From the NCBI GenBank assembly GCA_946537885.1, contig CAMNGC010000017.1, forward strand, positions 1 through 40,045: a stretch of 40,045 nt of DNA, written 5' to 3'. The notes below the pieces were generated by a model that was not told where the DNA came from, did no database searches, and worked only from the letters and a program-made list of their open reading frames with translations. The translations under genes and the position numbers were made by a program. Positions 26,844 through 35,242 of the stretch are shown piece by piece (position 1 is the stretch's first letter; the number at the start of each line of letters is the position of its first letter). Origin of the DNA: an uncultured Clostridia bacterium (GTDB lineage Bacteria; Bacillota; Clostridia; Saccharofermentanales; Saccharofermentanaceae).

Positions 26844-27987
26844 GTCCGCTACCTCCTTTGTATTCATATAGTTTTCTCAGTCTGAACTCACCGTCTCGGG
26901 CAGGGAGGACTTCTGATATCTCGTCAACGTATCTCTTGCCGTCTTTGTTTCTTGTGATGTGCAGAATGATATCTATTCCCATTGCCAGCTGTGTGACTAT
27001 TGCATCGAAAGGCAGTGAGGATCCGGCCATGACCATTCCGGTCAGTCTCTCCAGCATCTCGATACAGGAATTTGCATGTCCTGTGCACATGCTTCCGGGA
27101 TGTCCCGTGTTGAGCGCATGCACCATATCGGCGCTCTCGCTTCCCCTGACCTCACCGACGATGATCCGGTCCGGCCTCATCCTGAGAGCCGCTCTTATCA
27201 TTGTTCCGATATTGACCTCTCCGCTGCCGTCCGGTCCGGGAAGTCTTGCTTCCATACGCACGAGATTATCGATTCCCTGAAGATTAAGTTCAGCTGAATC
27301 CTCTATCGTAACTACGCGTTCATCCTTTGGGATAAAGGCTGAAATCGTGTTAAGGAAGGTCGTCTTTCCGCTGCCGGTCCCACCGCAAAGAAATATCGTT
27401 TTACGGTTTTTTACACATTCGCAGAGAAATCTTGCTGCTTCCTCGCTGATAAAGCCCTGACGGATCAATGTCACGATATCGTGGGAAATGCCGGTAAATT
27501 TACGGATCGTCACTATCGGTCCGTCAGGGGCAATTGGCGGCAAGACCGCATTGGCTCTGGATCCGTCGGGTAATCTCAGATCCGATATGGGATTAGCCTC
27601 GTTAAGCGGTCTGTTCTGATTAGCGAAAAAGCACGAGATTACAGTCTGAAGTGTGTGTGTATCTCTAAAACGGATATCAGATTTATAAAGCTTTCCGTCT
27701 CTCTCATAGAAGATCTTATCCGGACCGTTTACCATTATCTCGGTTACTGTAGGGTCCTGCATCAAAGGCTCTATTACATCGAGTCGTCTTAAACTGTTGA
27801 AGATAGAAGAAGCAAGTTTTCGCTTATCTTCCAACGACATTCCCAGGGCAGCGCTCTCTTCGCTTACTACATCGGCGATGATGTCCTTGAGCCTGTCTTC
27901 GGAAGGATCGATCTCGTTTCTCATAGAGTTCAAGACATAATAAGTCATCTTCTCTTTTATGTCCTCAATGTTGTAGTATTCCATCAT
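26788..27987 (-). CDS. tadA: Tad pilus assembly ATPase TadA/CpaF
   Basis: The motor ATPase of the Tad/Flp pilus (399 residues), a hexameric type II/IV secretion ATPase of the cytoplasm. Visible motifs are GGTGSGKTT (202-210), the Asp box VVTIEDSAEL, the Walker B region PDRIIVGEVRGSESADM, and the His box TGHPGSMCTGHANS. The N-terminal domain (about 1-110) includes VTEIMVNGPDKIFYERDG, typical for CpaF. Its start overlaps the end of the upstream CpaE-like gene (ATGA), and its end overlaps the TadB-TadC gene, so the three are translated together. Confidence 0.95.
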   Translation of the reverse strand: MMEYYNIEDIKEKMTYYVLNSMRNEIDPSEDRLKDIIADVVSEESAALGMSLEDKRKLASSIFNSLRRLDVIEPLMQDPTVTEIMVNGPDKIFYERDGKLYKSDIRFRDTHTLQTVISCFFANQNRPLNEANPISDLRLPDGSRANAVLPPIAPDGPIVTIRKFTGISHDIVTLIRQGFISEEAARFLCECVKNRKTIFLCGGTGSGKTTFLNTISAFIPKDERVVTIEDSAELNLQGIDNLVRMEARLPGPDGSGEVNIGTMIRAALRMRPDRIIVGEVRGSESADMVHALNTGHPGSMCTGHANSCIEMLERLTGMVMAGSSLPFDAIVTQLAMGIDIILHITRNKDGKRYVDEISEVLPARDGEFRLRKLYEYKGGSGLERQTDEENIRRAALYRI

Positions 27988-28931
27988 CCTGTGACCTTCT
28001 CTGCCTTTCTTTTGATCTTGTGTACAACGAACTCGGCATTTGATCTAAGTTGTCTTCTGAGTGTTAAGGCGAGCCTCTCAAAGCCTTCACGGTTGCATTT
28101 GTCCTCAGGCAACACAAGATGAAGTTCATCCGCTGCGGTAACGATTCTCTTGAGATCATCTAATCTGAAGCCTTCTGTCACGATAATGGCGTTAAATGTT
28201 CCTGCGGTCTCATCAAGAAGTTTACGGAGTTTAAGCACCAGTTCTACTGAGGCATCAATGCCTATGTCATATACATCATCATCGGACTCCGGCAATCCGG
28301 GAGTCAGAAAACCGCTGCTGTCCGGATTTAAGTAATCCAAGATATCCTGTGGCTTAAAGGCCGGTTTTCTGATGTTTGTAAGAAGCGTTGTAAGAGAGCC
28401 CGATGTCATGTCGGTCCTGAAGGTTGTCGGCATCCTTGCTCCCCACATCAGATCTATCCTTATGCACATGGAATCTGCGTCTCTATACGAGTCAAAAGCT
28501 TCCGCTATATATTCCTCACGGTCGTCTGCATAAGTAAATGGGAGGACTACAGCCAGTCGCCCTTTGACTGATGAAGAAACATTTGTATGACCATGCGAAT
28601 TAACAGAGCTGTTTCCGGATAAGTGTTCAGTTTTGATCCTGTTGATCTTGTCTATAAGACTTGGTATATCTATGAGTTTTGTGCTTCCGCATTGTGTATA
28701 TAGCGGGATCAGATACTCATCTATATGTTCCTGCATGTCTCGAGGAACCCCATCGGGATTGGAGATAGCGGGTTCATCTGTCAGAGTTATGGTGAAATCG
28801 CTTAGTGCCGAGACCTCTCTTATCTCGCCGCGTTTACATATATAAGCGTCGCTATAGATGCTTCTCAGTCGGTAGGCGATGAGCTTACAGATATAATTGT
28901 CTTTCTCTTGAACTGCGATCGTAAATGCCAT
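27984..28931 (-). CDS. CpaE/TadZ-like protein lacking a P-loop (tentative)
   Basis: A 315-residue protein first in the Tad operon, where CpaE/TadZ localisation proteins usually sit. The N-terminus (about 1-110) could be a receiver-like domain (TIAVQEKDNYICKLIAYRL). The second half starts with a strand (GRLAVVLPFTYADDREE) where a ParA/MinD-type P-loop would be, but no GKT/S loop is present. Later strands (FNAIIVTEG, LHLVLPEDKCNR, AEFVVHK) fit a Rossmann-like ATPase fold. The name rests mostly on position and weak pattern, so it is tentative. AAAGGAG seven bases before the ATG supports the start. It may position the pilus machine without ATP binding. Confidence 0.5.
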   Translation of the reverse strand: MAFTIAVQEKDNYICKLIAYRLRSIYSDAYICKRGEIREVSALSDFTITLTDEPAISNPDGVPRDMQEHIDEYLIPLYTQCGSTKLIDIPSLIDKINRIKTEHLSGNSSVNSHGHTNVSSSVKGRLAVVLPFTYADDREEYIAEAFDSYRDADSMCIRIDLMWGARMPTTFRTDMTSGSLTTLLTNIRKPAFKPQDILDYLNPDSSGFLTPGLPESDDDVYDIGIDASVELVLKLRKLLDETAGTFNAIIVTEGFRLDDLKRIVTAADELHLVLPEDKCNREGFERLALTLRRQLRSNAEFVVHKIKRKAEKVTG

Positions 28932-29003
28932 ATTCCTGCTCCTTTCGATCTGTCGAAAAATCTTTATGCAGGTATTCTATTCGGCAGACGGCGGCAAATG
29001 TCT

Positions 29004-29049
29004 CACAATTGCACACAATTTGTCACAATCCCACACAATTGCACACAAT
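29004..29049. repeat. Five CACAAT hexamers with exact 10-bp period
   Basis: CACAAT starts at 29004, 29014, 29024, 29034 and 29044. The 18-base unit CACAATTGCACACAATTT occurs twice (29004-29021 and 29034-29051), exactly 30 bases apart. The array ends 14 bases before the metK -35 and begins 73 bases before the start codon of the divergent Tad operon. One face of the helix would carry all five, as in a cooperative operator. Confidence 0.85.
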
Positions 29050-29062
29050 TTCTCGAAAAGCA

Positions 29063-29091
29063 TTGATTATGAGATTGACCTTTGATAAAAT
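29063..29091 (+). promoter_or_regulatory. Promoter of metK-recD2-comF
   Basis: TTGATT (29063-29068) and TAAAAT (29086-29091) are 17 bases apart, and the -10 has a TG extension (TGATAAAAT). It precedes the SAM-I aptamer by about 25 bases. The sequence CTCGAAAAGC (29052-29061) abuts the -35 and also occurs twice upstream of proA. Confidence 0.7.
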
Positions 29092-29117
29092 TACATAACA
29101 CAAAAATAAGTTCACTG

Positions 29118-29211
29118 CTTATCAAGAGAGGTGGAGGGATACGGCCCTGTGAAGCCCGGCAACCGCGGAGAGCAGCGGTGCCAATTCCGTCAGGGGAACC
29201 TGAAAGATGAG
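29118..29211 (+). ncRNA. SAM-I riboswitch aptamer (S box)
   Basis: The conserved core is present in order: TTATCAAGAGAGGTGGAGGGA, GGCCCTGTGAAGCCCGGCAACC, GGTGCCAATTCC and AGATGAG (longer runs given as key blocks at 29119-29211). The P1 helix pairs CTTATC (29118-29123) with GATGAG (29206-29211). Binding of S-adenosylmethionine should favour the terminator that follows and shut down metK and the genes after it. Confidence 0.96.
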
Positions 29212-29235
29212 AGGAATGCAATAGTACAGATTACG

Positions 29236-29264
29236 AATGCCTTCCTTTCGGAAGGCATTTTTTT
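29236..29264 (+). terminator. Riboswitch-controlled terminator before metK
   Basis: ATGCCTTCC pairs with GGAAGGCAT around TTTC, followed by a T-run up to 29264. It is the expression platform of the SAM-I riboswitch and ends 21 bases before the metK start. Confidence 0.93.
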
Positions 29265-29285
29265 ACGTAGAAAGGAATCTTAATT

Positions 29286-30479
29286 ATGCGTAGCAGACAA
29301 GGTAAATGGTTATTTACATCAGAATCAGTAACTGAAGGTCATCCCGATAAGGTGTGTGATCAGATCTCCGACAGCGTGCTTGACGCGATCCTTGAACAGG
29401 ATCCTATGGCCAGAGTTGCATGTGAGACTTGCGCCACGACGGGTATGGTAATGGTAATGGGTGAGATCACCACATCGGCTTATGTAGATATTCCTTCCAT
29501 CGTCAGAAACAGACTTAAGGAAATCGGATATGACGGAAGTGATGCAGGTTTTGATTACAATACATGTGCAGTAATGACGACCATAGACGAGCAGTCTCCT
29601 GATATCGCTATGGGTGTTAATAAGGCACTCGAAGCTCGTGAAGGAGACAACAGTGAGCTTGATACAGGCGCCGGCGATCAGGGTATGATGTTCGGTTATG
29701 CAAATGATGATACAGAGGAACTTATGCCTCTGCCGATCTCTCTTGCGCACAAGCTTGCATTAAGACTTACACAGGTTCGTAAATCCGGAGCAGCTCCCTT
29801 TTTGAGACCTGACGGCAAGAGCCAGGTAACGGTTGAATATCATGACGATAAGGCTGTGAGAGTTGAGACGGTCGTTATCTCTACACAGCATGTAGATGCT
29901 ATCTCTCACGATGAACTCGAGAAGTATATCAGAGAAGAAGTTATAGCTCCTGTTATCCCTTCTGAGCTTATTGACGAGAAGACGAAGATCTTCATTAATC
30001 CTACAGGAAGGTTTGTCATCGGAGGCCCACAGGGTGATTCCGGTCTTACCGGACGTAAGATCATCGTTGATACATACGGCGGTTTCGGTCGCCACGGCGG
30101 CGGAGCTTTCTCCGGCAAGGATCCGACAAAGGTTGATCGCTCTGCTGCTTATGCTGCGAGATATATTGCCAAGAATATTGTAGCTTCAGGTGTTGCTTCC
30201 GAGTGTGAGGTGCAGCTGGCATATGCTATCGGTGTAGCTAATCCCGTATCCGTAATGGTAGATACATTCGGCACCGGTAAAATATCCGATGAGAAGATCT
30301 CTGATATTGTTAAGGAGCTTTTCGATCTGAGACCTGCTGCTATCATCAGGGATCTGGATCTTAGAAGACCTATCTATGCCAAGACTGCCGCATATGGTCA
30401 TTTCGGCCGTCTTGATGTGGAATTCCCTTGGGAGAAGACGGATAAGGCATCCGTCATAAAGGCAAAGGCCGGGATCTGA
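29286..30479 (+). CDS. metK: S-adenosylmethionine synthetase
   Basis: Makes S-adenosylmethionine from methionine and ATP. The 397-residue chain has the family signatures [18 protein letters not shown] at the N-terminus with the ATP-binding His, [12 protein letters not shown] near residue 120, [22 protein letters not shown] near 265, and the FGR-x-DVEFPWE ending. AAAGGA upstream supports the ATG. It is preceded by a SAM-I riboswitch, so its product represses it. The stop overlaps the recD2 start (TGATG), tying the helicase to the same leader. Confidence 0.98.
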   Translation: MRSRQGKWLFTSESVTEGHPDKVCDQISDSVLDAILEQDPMARVACETCATTGMVMVMGEITTSAYVDIPSIVRNRLKEIGYDGSDAGFDYNTCAVMTTIDEQSPDIAMGVNKALEAREGDNSELDTGAGDQGMMFGYANDDTEELMPLPISLAHKLALRLTQVRKSGAAPFLRPDGKSQVTVEYHDDKAVRVETVVISTQHVDAISHDELEKYIREEVIAPVIPSELIDEKTKIFINPTGRFVIGGPQGDSGLTGRKIIVDTYGGFGRHGGGAFSGKDPTKVDRSAAYAARYIAKNIVASGVASECEVQLAYAIGVANPVSVMVDTFGTGKISDEKISDIVKELFDLRPAAIIRDLDLRRPIYAKTAAYGHFGRLDVEFPWEKTDKASVIKAKAGI

Positions 30480-32797
30480 TGCCTCAAGTCGATACGAACA
30501 AAGCCCTTCTCGGGCTTTCTCTTGACGACCTTAATGCTGTCATTGAGAATGTAACTGTTACCGCTGTCAAGCTTATCTATGGCAGCGGTGACTTTGTTAT
30601 ATTTGCTTGTAAAGGCGGTTTTACCGTTAAGGGTAAGACCACTGATGAGATCGTCAATGAAGCGGTTTACAAGGTTTCCGGTAAGGTCACGACCTATAAT
30701 GGGAAAGCTCAGTTAAGCGCCACAAATATCGAGAGGATAAGAGGAGAAGAATCTGATAATGCGGTCATTGCGTCCTTCCTGACAGATCATCTTAAGGGTA
30801 TAGGTAAGATAACTTCTGCCGCCTTGGCTTCTGAGTATGGTAAGAAGGTACTGGATGTTCTGCTTGAAGATCCAAAGACCGCATCCGCCAAGATCGCTGG
30901 GCTGTCACAGGGAAGAGCGATTCTGTGTTCTTCTGCTATTGATGAGGATGAGAAGCACTTAAAGCTTATACTGGATCTCAGGCTTCTTGGATTGACTGAT
31001 AATCAGGCGGAGAAAGCTTTCGATACATTCGGCCTTACTGCTTCGGAGGAGATAGAGAGGAATCCCTATGTGCTTTTGAGGATCGAGGGAATAGGTTTTG
31101 ATACATGCGAGAGGATCGCGGGCAGATCAGAGATCGATCCTCTTGATAATCTGAGATTGTGCGGAGCTCTGGTCTATACGCTCTCAGAGCTTCATGCTTC
31201 AGGCGGATCGACTTGTTTTGCGCCTGACATTATCAGACGTAACAGCGAGAATATGATCAGATCCGGCGCTGCGGAAGGGAAGCTTTTGAATGAAACTCTT
31301 CTTGATTCTGCCTACAATATGGCAGTCGAGACTGCGGTCAGTAACGGCGAGGTAGTCGTTTTCCGTTTTATAAATGACAAGTGCGAAGGATGCTCGATAG
31401 ATGATGAAGGGGCGAGGATCGCACTGAAGTCTTTCTTCGGAGCTGAAGCTGCCGTCAAACGAGAGGTAGAGAGCTTCGTAGCGGCTCCTTTTGTTAAAAC
31501 AGATCGTAAAATTGCCGAGAAACAGATAAAAGACATAGCCGCCTCAATGGATATAGAGCCTGACGACAAGCAGACCGAAGCTCTTCTTATGTGTATGAGC
31601 AGGCCGATAAGTATCATTACGGGCGGCCCCGGTACCGGGAAGACAACTATAGTCGGTATCCTTGCCAAATATTTCGCTGATAAAAGGGTGGAATGTGAGT
31701 TCTGCGCTCCGACAGGACGAGCAGCCAAAAGGCTCTCGGATGCAGCGGGAGTTAAAGCCGGAACGATACACAGACTTCTTGAGATGAGCGCAGACGATGT
31801 GTCCGGAAACATTATTTGTAACCGTAACAGGGAGAACCCGTTGACGGCGAGAGTCGTAGTCGTGGATGAAGCGTCCATGGTTGATATCATGGTCTTTAAG
31901 TCGCTTCTCTATGCGATCAAGAGTGATGCTTCACTGATACTTATAGGCGACCCTAATCAGTTGCCGTCGGTCGGCCCGGGTAATGTACTGGCAGATCTTT
32001 TAACCTGTAAGGCCATTCCGAGAGTTGAACTCAGTTATGTATTCAGGACCCAGGATGAGTGCTCCATTGCTTCAAATGCATACAGGATACTTAATGGAGA
32101 AGCGCTGAAGGGCAATGACAGCGATTTTATGATACTCAGCTGTAAAGATGATACGGCAGCGATTGAGCTAATTAAAGAGCAGTTCGAGAAATGCGGCGGC
32201 GGAAGAGAGGATACGGCTATTCTGTGCCCGACCAAGCAGAATGTTATCGGTACTATGCAGCTTAATAAGGAACTTCAGAAACTTGTTTCGGGAGAACGAA
32301 CTGAAGCCTTTAAGATACGCGAGGACTGTCAGCTGAGGATAGGAGATCGCGTAATGCAGATGCACAATAACTATAAGTTGGAGTATTTCGATAAAGAAGA
32401 GCTGGAGATAAAGAGCGGCGTATATAACGGCGAGATCGGTGAGGTGGAGGATATGGATGCCGATGAAGGCCGGATAACGATCTTATATGACGACGGTAAA
32501 AGAGTCGATTACGATAAGAAAAGTCTGGACGATATCGATCTGGCTTATGCCGTGACTGTCCATAAATCCCAAGGCTGCGAGTTCGACACTGTCATAATCG
32601 CCTTAGGAAAGATGAATTACAGGTTGTCGTCGCGCAAGCTTTTATATACTGCGGTAACGAGAGGTAAAAAGAAAGTCGTAATCATTGATTCCGGCGGACG
32701 ACTTGCCAAGATGATCAATTCTTCCGTAGAGTCGGTCAGGACTACTGCTCTTGCGGATTTTCTTGCTATTGTCGACAAACGACATCCGGAGGCTTGA
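30479..32797 (+). CDS. recD2: RecD2-type ATP-dependent 5'-3' DNA helicase
   Basis: A stand-alone superfamily 1B helicase acting in DNA repair and replication-fork upkeep, not part of RecBCD. The 772 residues show an N-terminal OB-like RecD2 domain (about 20-95), a helix-hairpin-helix region (about 105-240, HLKGIGKITSAALASEYG), Walker A GGPGTGKTT near 382, Walker B DEASMVD near 463, and the C-terminal motif VTVHKSQGCEFD near 693 that couples to DNA. Start ATG overlaps the metK stop. Its expression should therefore follow SAM level through the leader riboswitch. The ComF-like gene begins one base after its stop. Confidence 0.95.
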   Translation: MPQVDTNKALLGLSLDDLNAVIENVTVTAVKLIYGSGDFVIFACKGGFTVKGKTTDEIVNEAVYKVSGKVTTYNGKAQLSATNIERIRGEESDNAVIASFLTDHLKGIGKITSAALASEYGKKVLDVLLEDPKTASAKIAGLSQGRAILCSSAIDEDEKHLKLILDLRLLGLTDNQAEKAFDTFGLTASEEIERNPYVLLRIEGIGFDTCERIAGRSEIDPLDNLRLCGALVYTLSELHASGGSTCFAPDIIRRNSENMIRSGAAEGKLLNETLLDSAYNMAVETAVSNGEVVVFRFINDKCEGCSIDDEGARIALKSFFGAEAAVKREVESFVAAPFVKTDRKIAEKQIKDIAASMDIEPDDKQTEALLMCMSRPISIITGGPGTGKTTIVGILAKYFADKRVECEFCAPTGRAAKRLSDAAGVKAGTIHRLLEMSADDVSGNIICNRNRENPLTARVVVVDEASMVDIMVFKSLLYAIKSDASLILIGDPNQLPSVGPGNVLADLLTCKAIPRVELSYVFRTQDECSIASNAYRILNGEALKGNDSDFMILSCKDDTAAIELIKEQFEKCGGGREDTAILCPTKQNVIGTMQLNKELQKLVSGERTEAFKIREDCQLRIGDRVMQMHNNYKLEYFDKEELEIKSGVYNGEIGEVEDMDADEGRITILYDDGKRVDYDKKSLDDIDLAYAVTVHKSQGCEFDTVIIALGKMNYRLSSRKLLYTAVTRGKKKVVIIDSGGRLAKMINSSVESVRTTALADFLAIVDKRHPEA

Positions 32798-32798
32798 G

Positions 32799-33539
32799 AT
32801 GTCTTGGCTTCGGGAAGCCGCTGCTTTTCTCCTTCCGCCACGCTGCCTGATATGCGGCGGTCTTGCTGACGGGAGAAACATGCTCCCGTCGTGGATAGAA
32901 GAGGATCCGGGCCTCTGCAGCGAATGTATAAGTAAGCTCGTTCCGGAGACTTCGGACCGGCGCTGGTTCCTCTGTTTGTCAGAACCGTATGAAGGCGATA
33001 AACATCCGGATCTTAAGCTTTACATGCCCTTCGCATATGATGAGCATCTGAGCCGGATCATTCATGTGATCAAGTTCGGCAAAAGATCTGAACCTGCTGC
33101 ATTCGCAGGAAGCCTGCTCGGGGAGATCATGCGGAGTGATCACATCTCATCTGACTCATGGGATGCCATCGTACCGATCCCTTTATCTGACAAGCGCCTG
33201 CTTGAGCGCGGCTTTAACCAGGCAGCCGTAATAGCTTCTTCCGTATCGAAAAGGACTTCCATACCGATGCTTCCCGATGTTCTTAAGAGAGTCAGACACA
33301 CTGCAAGACAGGCGGAACTTCGATATGGGGCAGAGCGATCAGATAATGTTAATAATGCTTTTGCCATAAACAGCGAATGGGATATAAAGGGACTTAGGAT
33401 CATTCTGGCAGATGATGTTGCCACATCTGGCAACACGCTTCACGAGGCGGCAGAGGTCCTTTTCGAAAATGATGCTGCCGATGTATTGTGTCTTGCCCTG
33501 TGTGGTAACAGGATAGTTAAAAATGTGGAACCTTACTAA
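32799..33539 (+). CDS. ComF-like phosphoribosyltransferase family protein
   Basis: A 246-residue member of the ComFC family, linked in Bacillus to natural transformation and in general to DNA uptake or repair. The N-terminal double zinc-knuckle has CLICGG (about 21-26) and CSECISKL near 47. The phosphoribosyltransferase core has VPIPLSDKRLLERGFNQA and the PRPP loop IILADDVATSGNT near residue 203. I chose the ATG at 32799, which has GGAGG nearby and starts one base after the recD2 stop; a longer frame from 32751 would run inside recD2. It ends the metK transcript. Linked helicase and ComF genes suggest a role with single-stranded DNA, but competence is not shown. Confidence 0.88.
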   Translation: MSWLREAAAFLLPPRCLICGGLADGRNMLPSWIEEDPGLCSECISKLVPETSDRRWFLCLSEPYEGDKHPDLKLYMPFAYDEHLSRIIHVIKFGKRSEPAAFAGSLLGEIMRSDHISSDSWDAIVPIPLSDKRLLERGFNQAAVIASSVSKRTSIPMLPDVLKRVRHTARQAELRYGAERSDNVNNAFAINSEWDIKGLRIILADDVATSGNTLHEAAEVLFENDAADVLCLALCGNRIVKNVEPY

Positions 33540-33603
33540 AATTTCCAAGTCAAAAGAATACTGCTTATAGCATATATTTATGGCATTATTTCGCTTTTAC
33601 TTA

Positions 33604-33609
33604 TATAAT
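33604..33609 (+). promoter_or_regulatory. -10 element for the structured RNA/cysS leader
   Basis: A consensus TATAAT lies 12-15 bases before the predicted RNA 5' end; the -35 position (TGGCAT, 33581) is weak. Confidence 0.5.
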
Positions 33610-33617
33610 ATAAGTAA

Positions 33618-33775
33618 CCTGAGATGGGTGGACTCTTTGTTGAACCTTCATGACGTTAAATGGAACCCGGGTCGGTTGACGTAGGCAATGCCTTCAAGCA
33701 AGGACTGTTGAAATTGATCGCAGGGTACCGCCCTGGAGAATCAGGGTGTCAAAAAGGGACATCCATGTCAGGCTT
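33618..33775 (+). ncRNA. Structured RNA upstream of cysS, candidate 6S RNA
   Basis: The segment folds back on itself. ATGGGTG (33624-33630) pairs with CATCCAT (33760-33766), then CTTTGTTGA (33635-33643) pairs with TCAAAAAG (33749-33756) with one bulge. Inside are GGTCGGTT (33670-33677) with AATTGATC (33712-33719) and the hairpin CAGGGTACCGCCCTG (33721-33735). A long closing helix, an open centre and an internal stem are the layout of 6S RNA, which traps the housekeeping RNA polymerase. The size (about 160) is near the 6S range. Sequence alone does not prove it. T-box core sequences are absent. GGGTGTC occurs at 33744 and again at 33801, and both can pair with GACACC (33789-33794). Confidence 0.55.
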
Positions 33776-33787
33776 TCTATGTCTTAA

Positions 33788-33808
33788 AGACACCGAAGAA
33801 GGGTGTCT
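33788..33808 (+). promoter_or_regulatory. Hairpin next to the cysS ribosome binding site
   Basis: AGACACC pairs with GGTGTCT around a 7-base loop, two bases before the cysS AAGGAGG. It has no T-run, so it is not a standard terminator. The left arm could instead pair with GGGTGTC inside the upstream RNA. Confidence 0.4.
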
Positions 33809-33826
33809 CAAGGAGGAGCTTATTTA

Positions 33827-35242
33827 ATGAAATTATTCAGCACTTTGACCCGTTACAAGGAAGATTTTGTCCCTATGCAGGAAGGACATGTTAAGATGTA
33901 TGCCTGCGGCCCCACGGTCTACAACTATTTCCATCTTGGTAATGCAAGACCGTTCGTTACTTTCGATACGCTAAGAAGGTACCTGGAATATAAGGGTTAT
34001 GAGGTCGAGTTCTGTCAGAATTTCACTGACATAGATGACAAGATGATCAATCGCGCTAACGAAGAGGGCATCACCGTTAAGGAATTGGCTGACCGTTACA
34101 TCAAAGAGTATTATGTGGATGCAGACGGCCTTAACTGTAAGCGCCCCACATACCAGCCCAGAGCCACGGAGACCATGGACGCCATTATCGAGATGATCCA
34201 ATCTCTTTATGACAAGGGCTATGCTTATGTGATCGAAGGTGATGGAGTTTATTATGATGTCTCCAAGAAGGAAGACTATGGCAAGTTGTCTCACTATAAT
34301 CTTGATGAGCTGAATCCGGGTGGTGGAGAGAGAGGTGCTTCCTACGACGGCAAGCGTAATCCCGGTGACTTCGCTCTCTGGAAGTTTAAGAAGGAGGGGG
34401 AACCTTTCTGGGAGTCCCCTTGGGGGGACGGCAGACCCGGATGGCATATCGAATGCTCGGCCATGAATAAGAAATACCTCGGCGGAACTATTGATATTCA
34501 TGCAGGCGGTCAGGATCTTATCTTCCCGCATCATGAGAATGAGATCGCCCAGAGTGAGGCGGCAAATGGATGCCCATTCTGCAATTACTGGGTTCACAAT
34601 GCTTTCGTTAATGTTGACAATGAGAAGATGAGTAAGTCTTTGGGCAATTTCTTTACTATCCGAGATATTGTTGCCAAGTTCCCTTATCCGGTTATCAGAT
34701 TCTTTATCTTAAGCGGTCACTACAGGATGCCGATCAATTTCTCTGATGAGCTTCTTCGTGCAGCTCAGACCGGTCTTCAGCGTATTTCCACATCTGCCGC
34801 AAATCTGAAATTTGCGCTCGATAAGCATGCGGCTTCGAATGCTTCCGGCAAGGCAGATGCAGAGCTTCGCGAGGCGATCTCCAAGAGCGGAGAAGATTTT
34901 GTCGCACATATGGACGATGATATGAATACGGCAGATGCAATTACCGATATCTTCAATCTCGTCAAGGCTGCGAATACGGCATTGGCCTCGGGTGAAGCTT
35001 CGGAGTCGGCTCTTCAGGAGGCTTACGATAAACTGATGGAATTAACCGATGTTCTCGGTATTGAACTTCTTAATTCCGAGGAGGAAGGTATTCCTTCGGA
35101 GATAACGGAGCTTGTTGAACAGAGAGCTGCCGCTAAGAAGGAGAAGAATTGGGCAGAGGCTGACAGGATCCGTGATCTTATTACATCTAAGGGCTATACT
35201 GTCAAGGATACTCCTAACGGTCCGCAGGTTGAGAAATTATGA
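33827..35242 (+). CDS. cysS: Cysteinyl-tRNA synthetase
   Basis: Charges tRNA-Cys with cysteine. The 471-residue class I enzyme shows YACGPTVYNYFHLGNARP with the HIGH-type HLGN at 36-39 and the zinc-binding Cys 27, then GWHIECSAM, HHENEIAQSEA and KMSKS at 267-271. The start is the ATG at 33827 with AAGGAGGAG upstream; an in-frame GTG at 33803 lies ahead of that site. It overlaps mrnC by four bases (ATGA). The cysS-mrnC-rlmB order is widely kept in Bacillota. Confidence 0.97.
   Translation: MKLFSTLTRYKEDFVPMQEGHVKMYACGPTVYNYFHLGNARPFVTFDTLRRYLEYKGYEVEFCQNFTDIDDKMINRANEEGITVKELADRYIKEYYVDADGLNCKRPTYQPRATETMDAIIEMIQSLYDKGYAYVIEGDGVYYDVSKKEDYGKLSHYNLDELNPGGGERGASYDGKRNPGDFALWKFKKEGEPFWESPWGDGRPGWHIECSAMNKKYLGGTIDIHAGGQDLIFPHHENEIAQSEAANGCPFCNYWVHNAFVNVDNEKMSKSLGNFFTIRDIVAKFPYPVIRFFILSGHYRMPINFSDELLRAAQTGLQRISTSAANLKFALDKHAASNASGKADAELREAISKSGEDFVAHMDDDMNTADAITDIFNLVKAANTALASGEASESALQEAYDKLMELTDVLGIELLNSEEEGIPSEITELVEQRAAAKKEKNWAEADRIRDLITSKGYTVKDTPNGPQVEKL

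Noticed and set aside
29004..29049. CRISPR or plasmid-type iterons
   Set aside because: The 10-bp period leaves no spacers, and no replication gene is near; an operator array fits better.
33618..33826. T-box leader for cysS
   Set aside because: GGGTACCGC resembles the T-box core, but the TGG needed to pair with the tRNA end is missing there, and no specifier stem or T-run terminator is seen.
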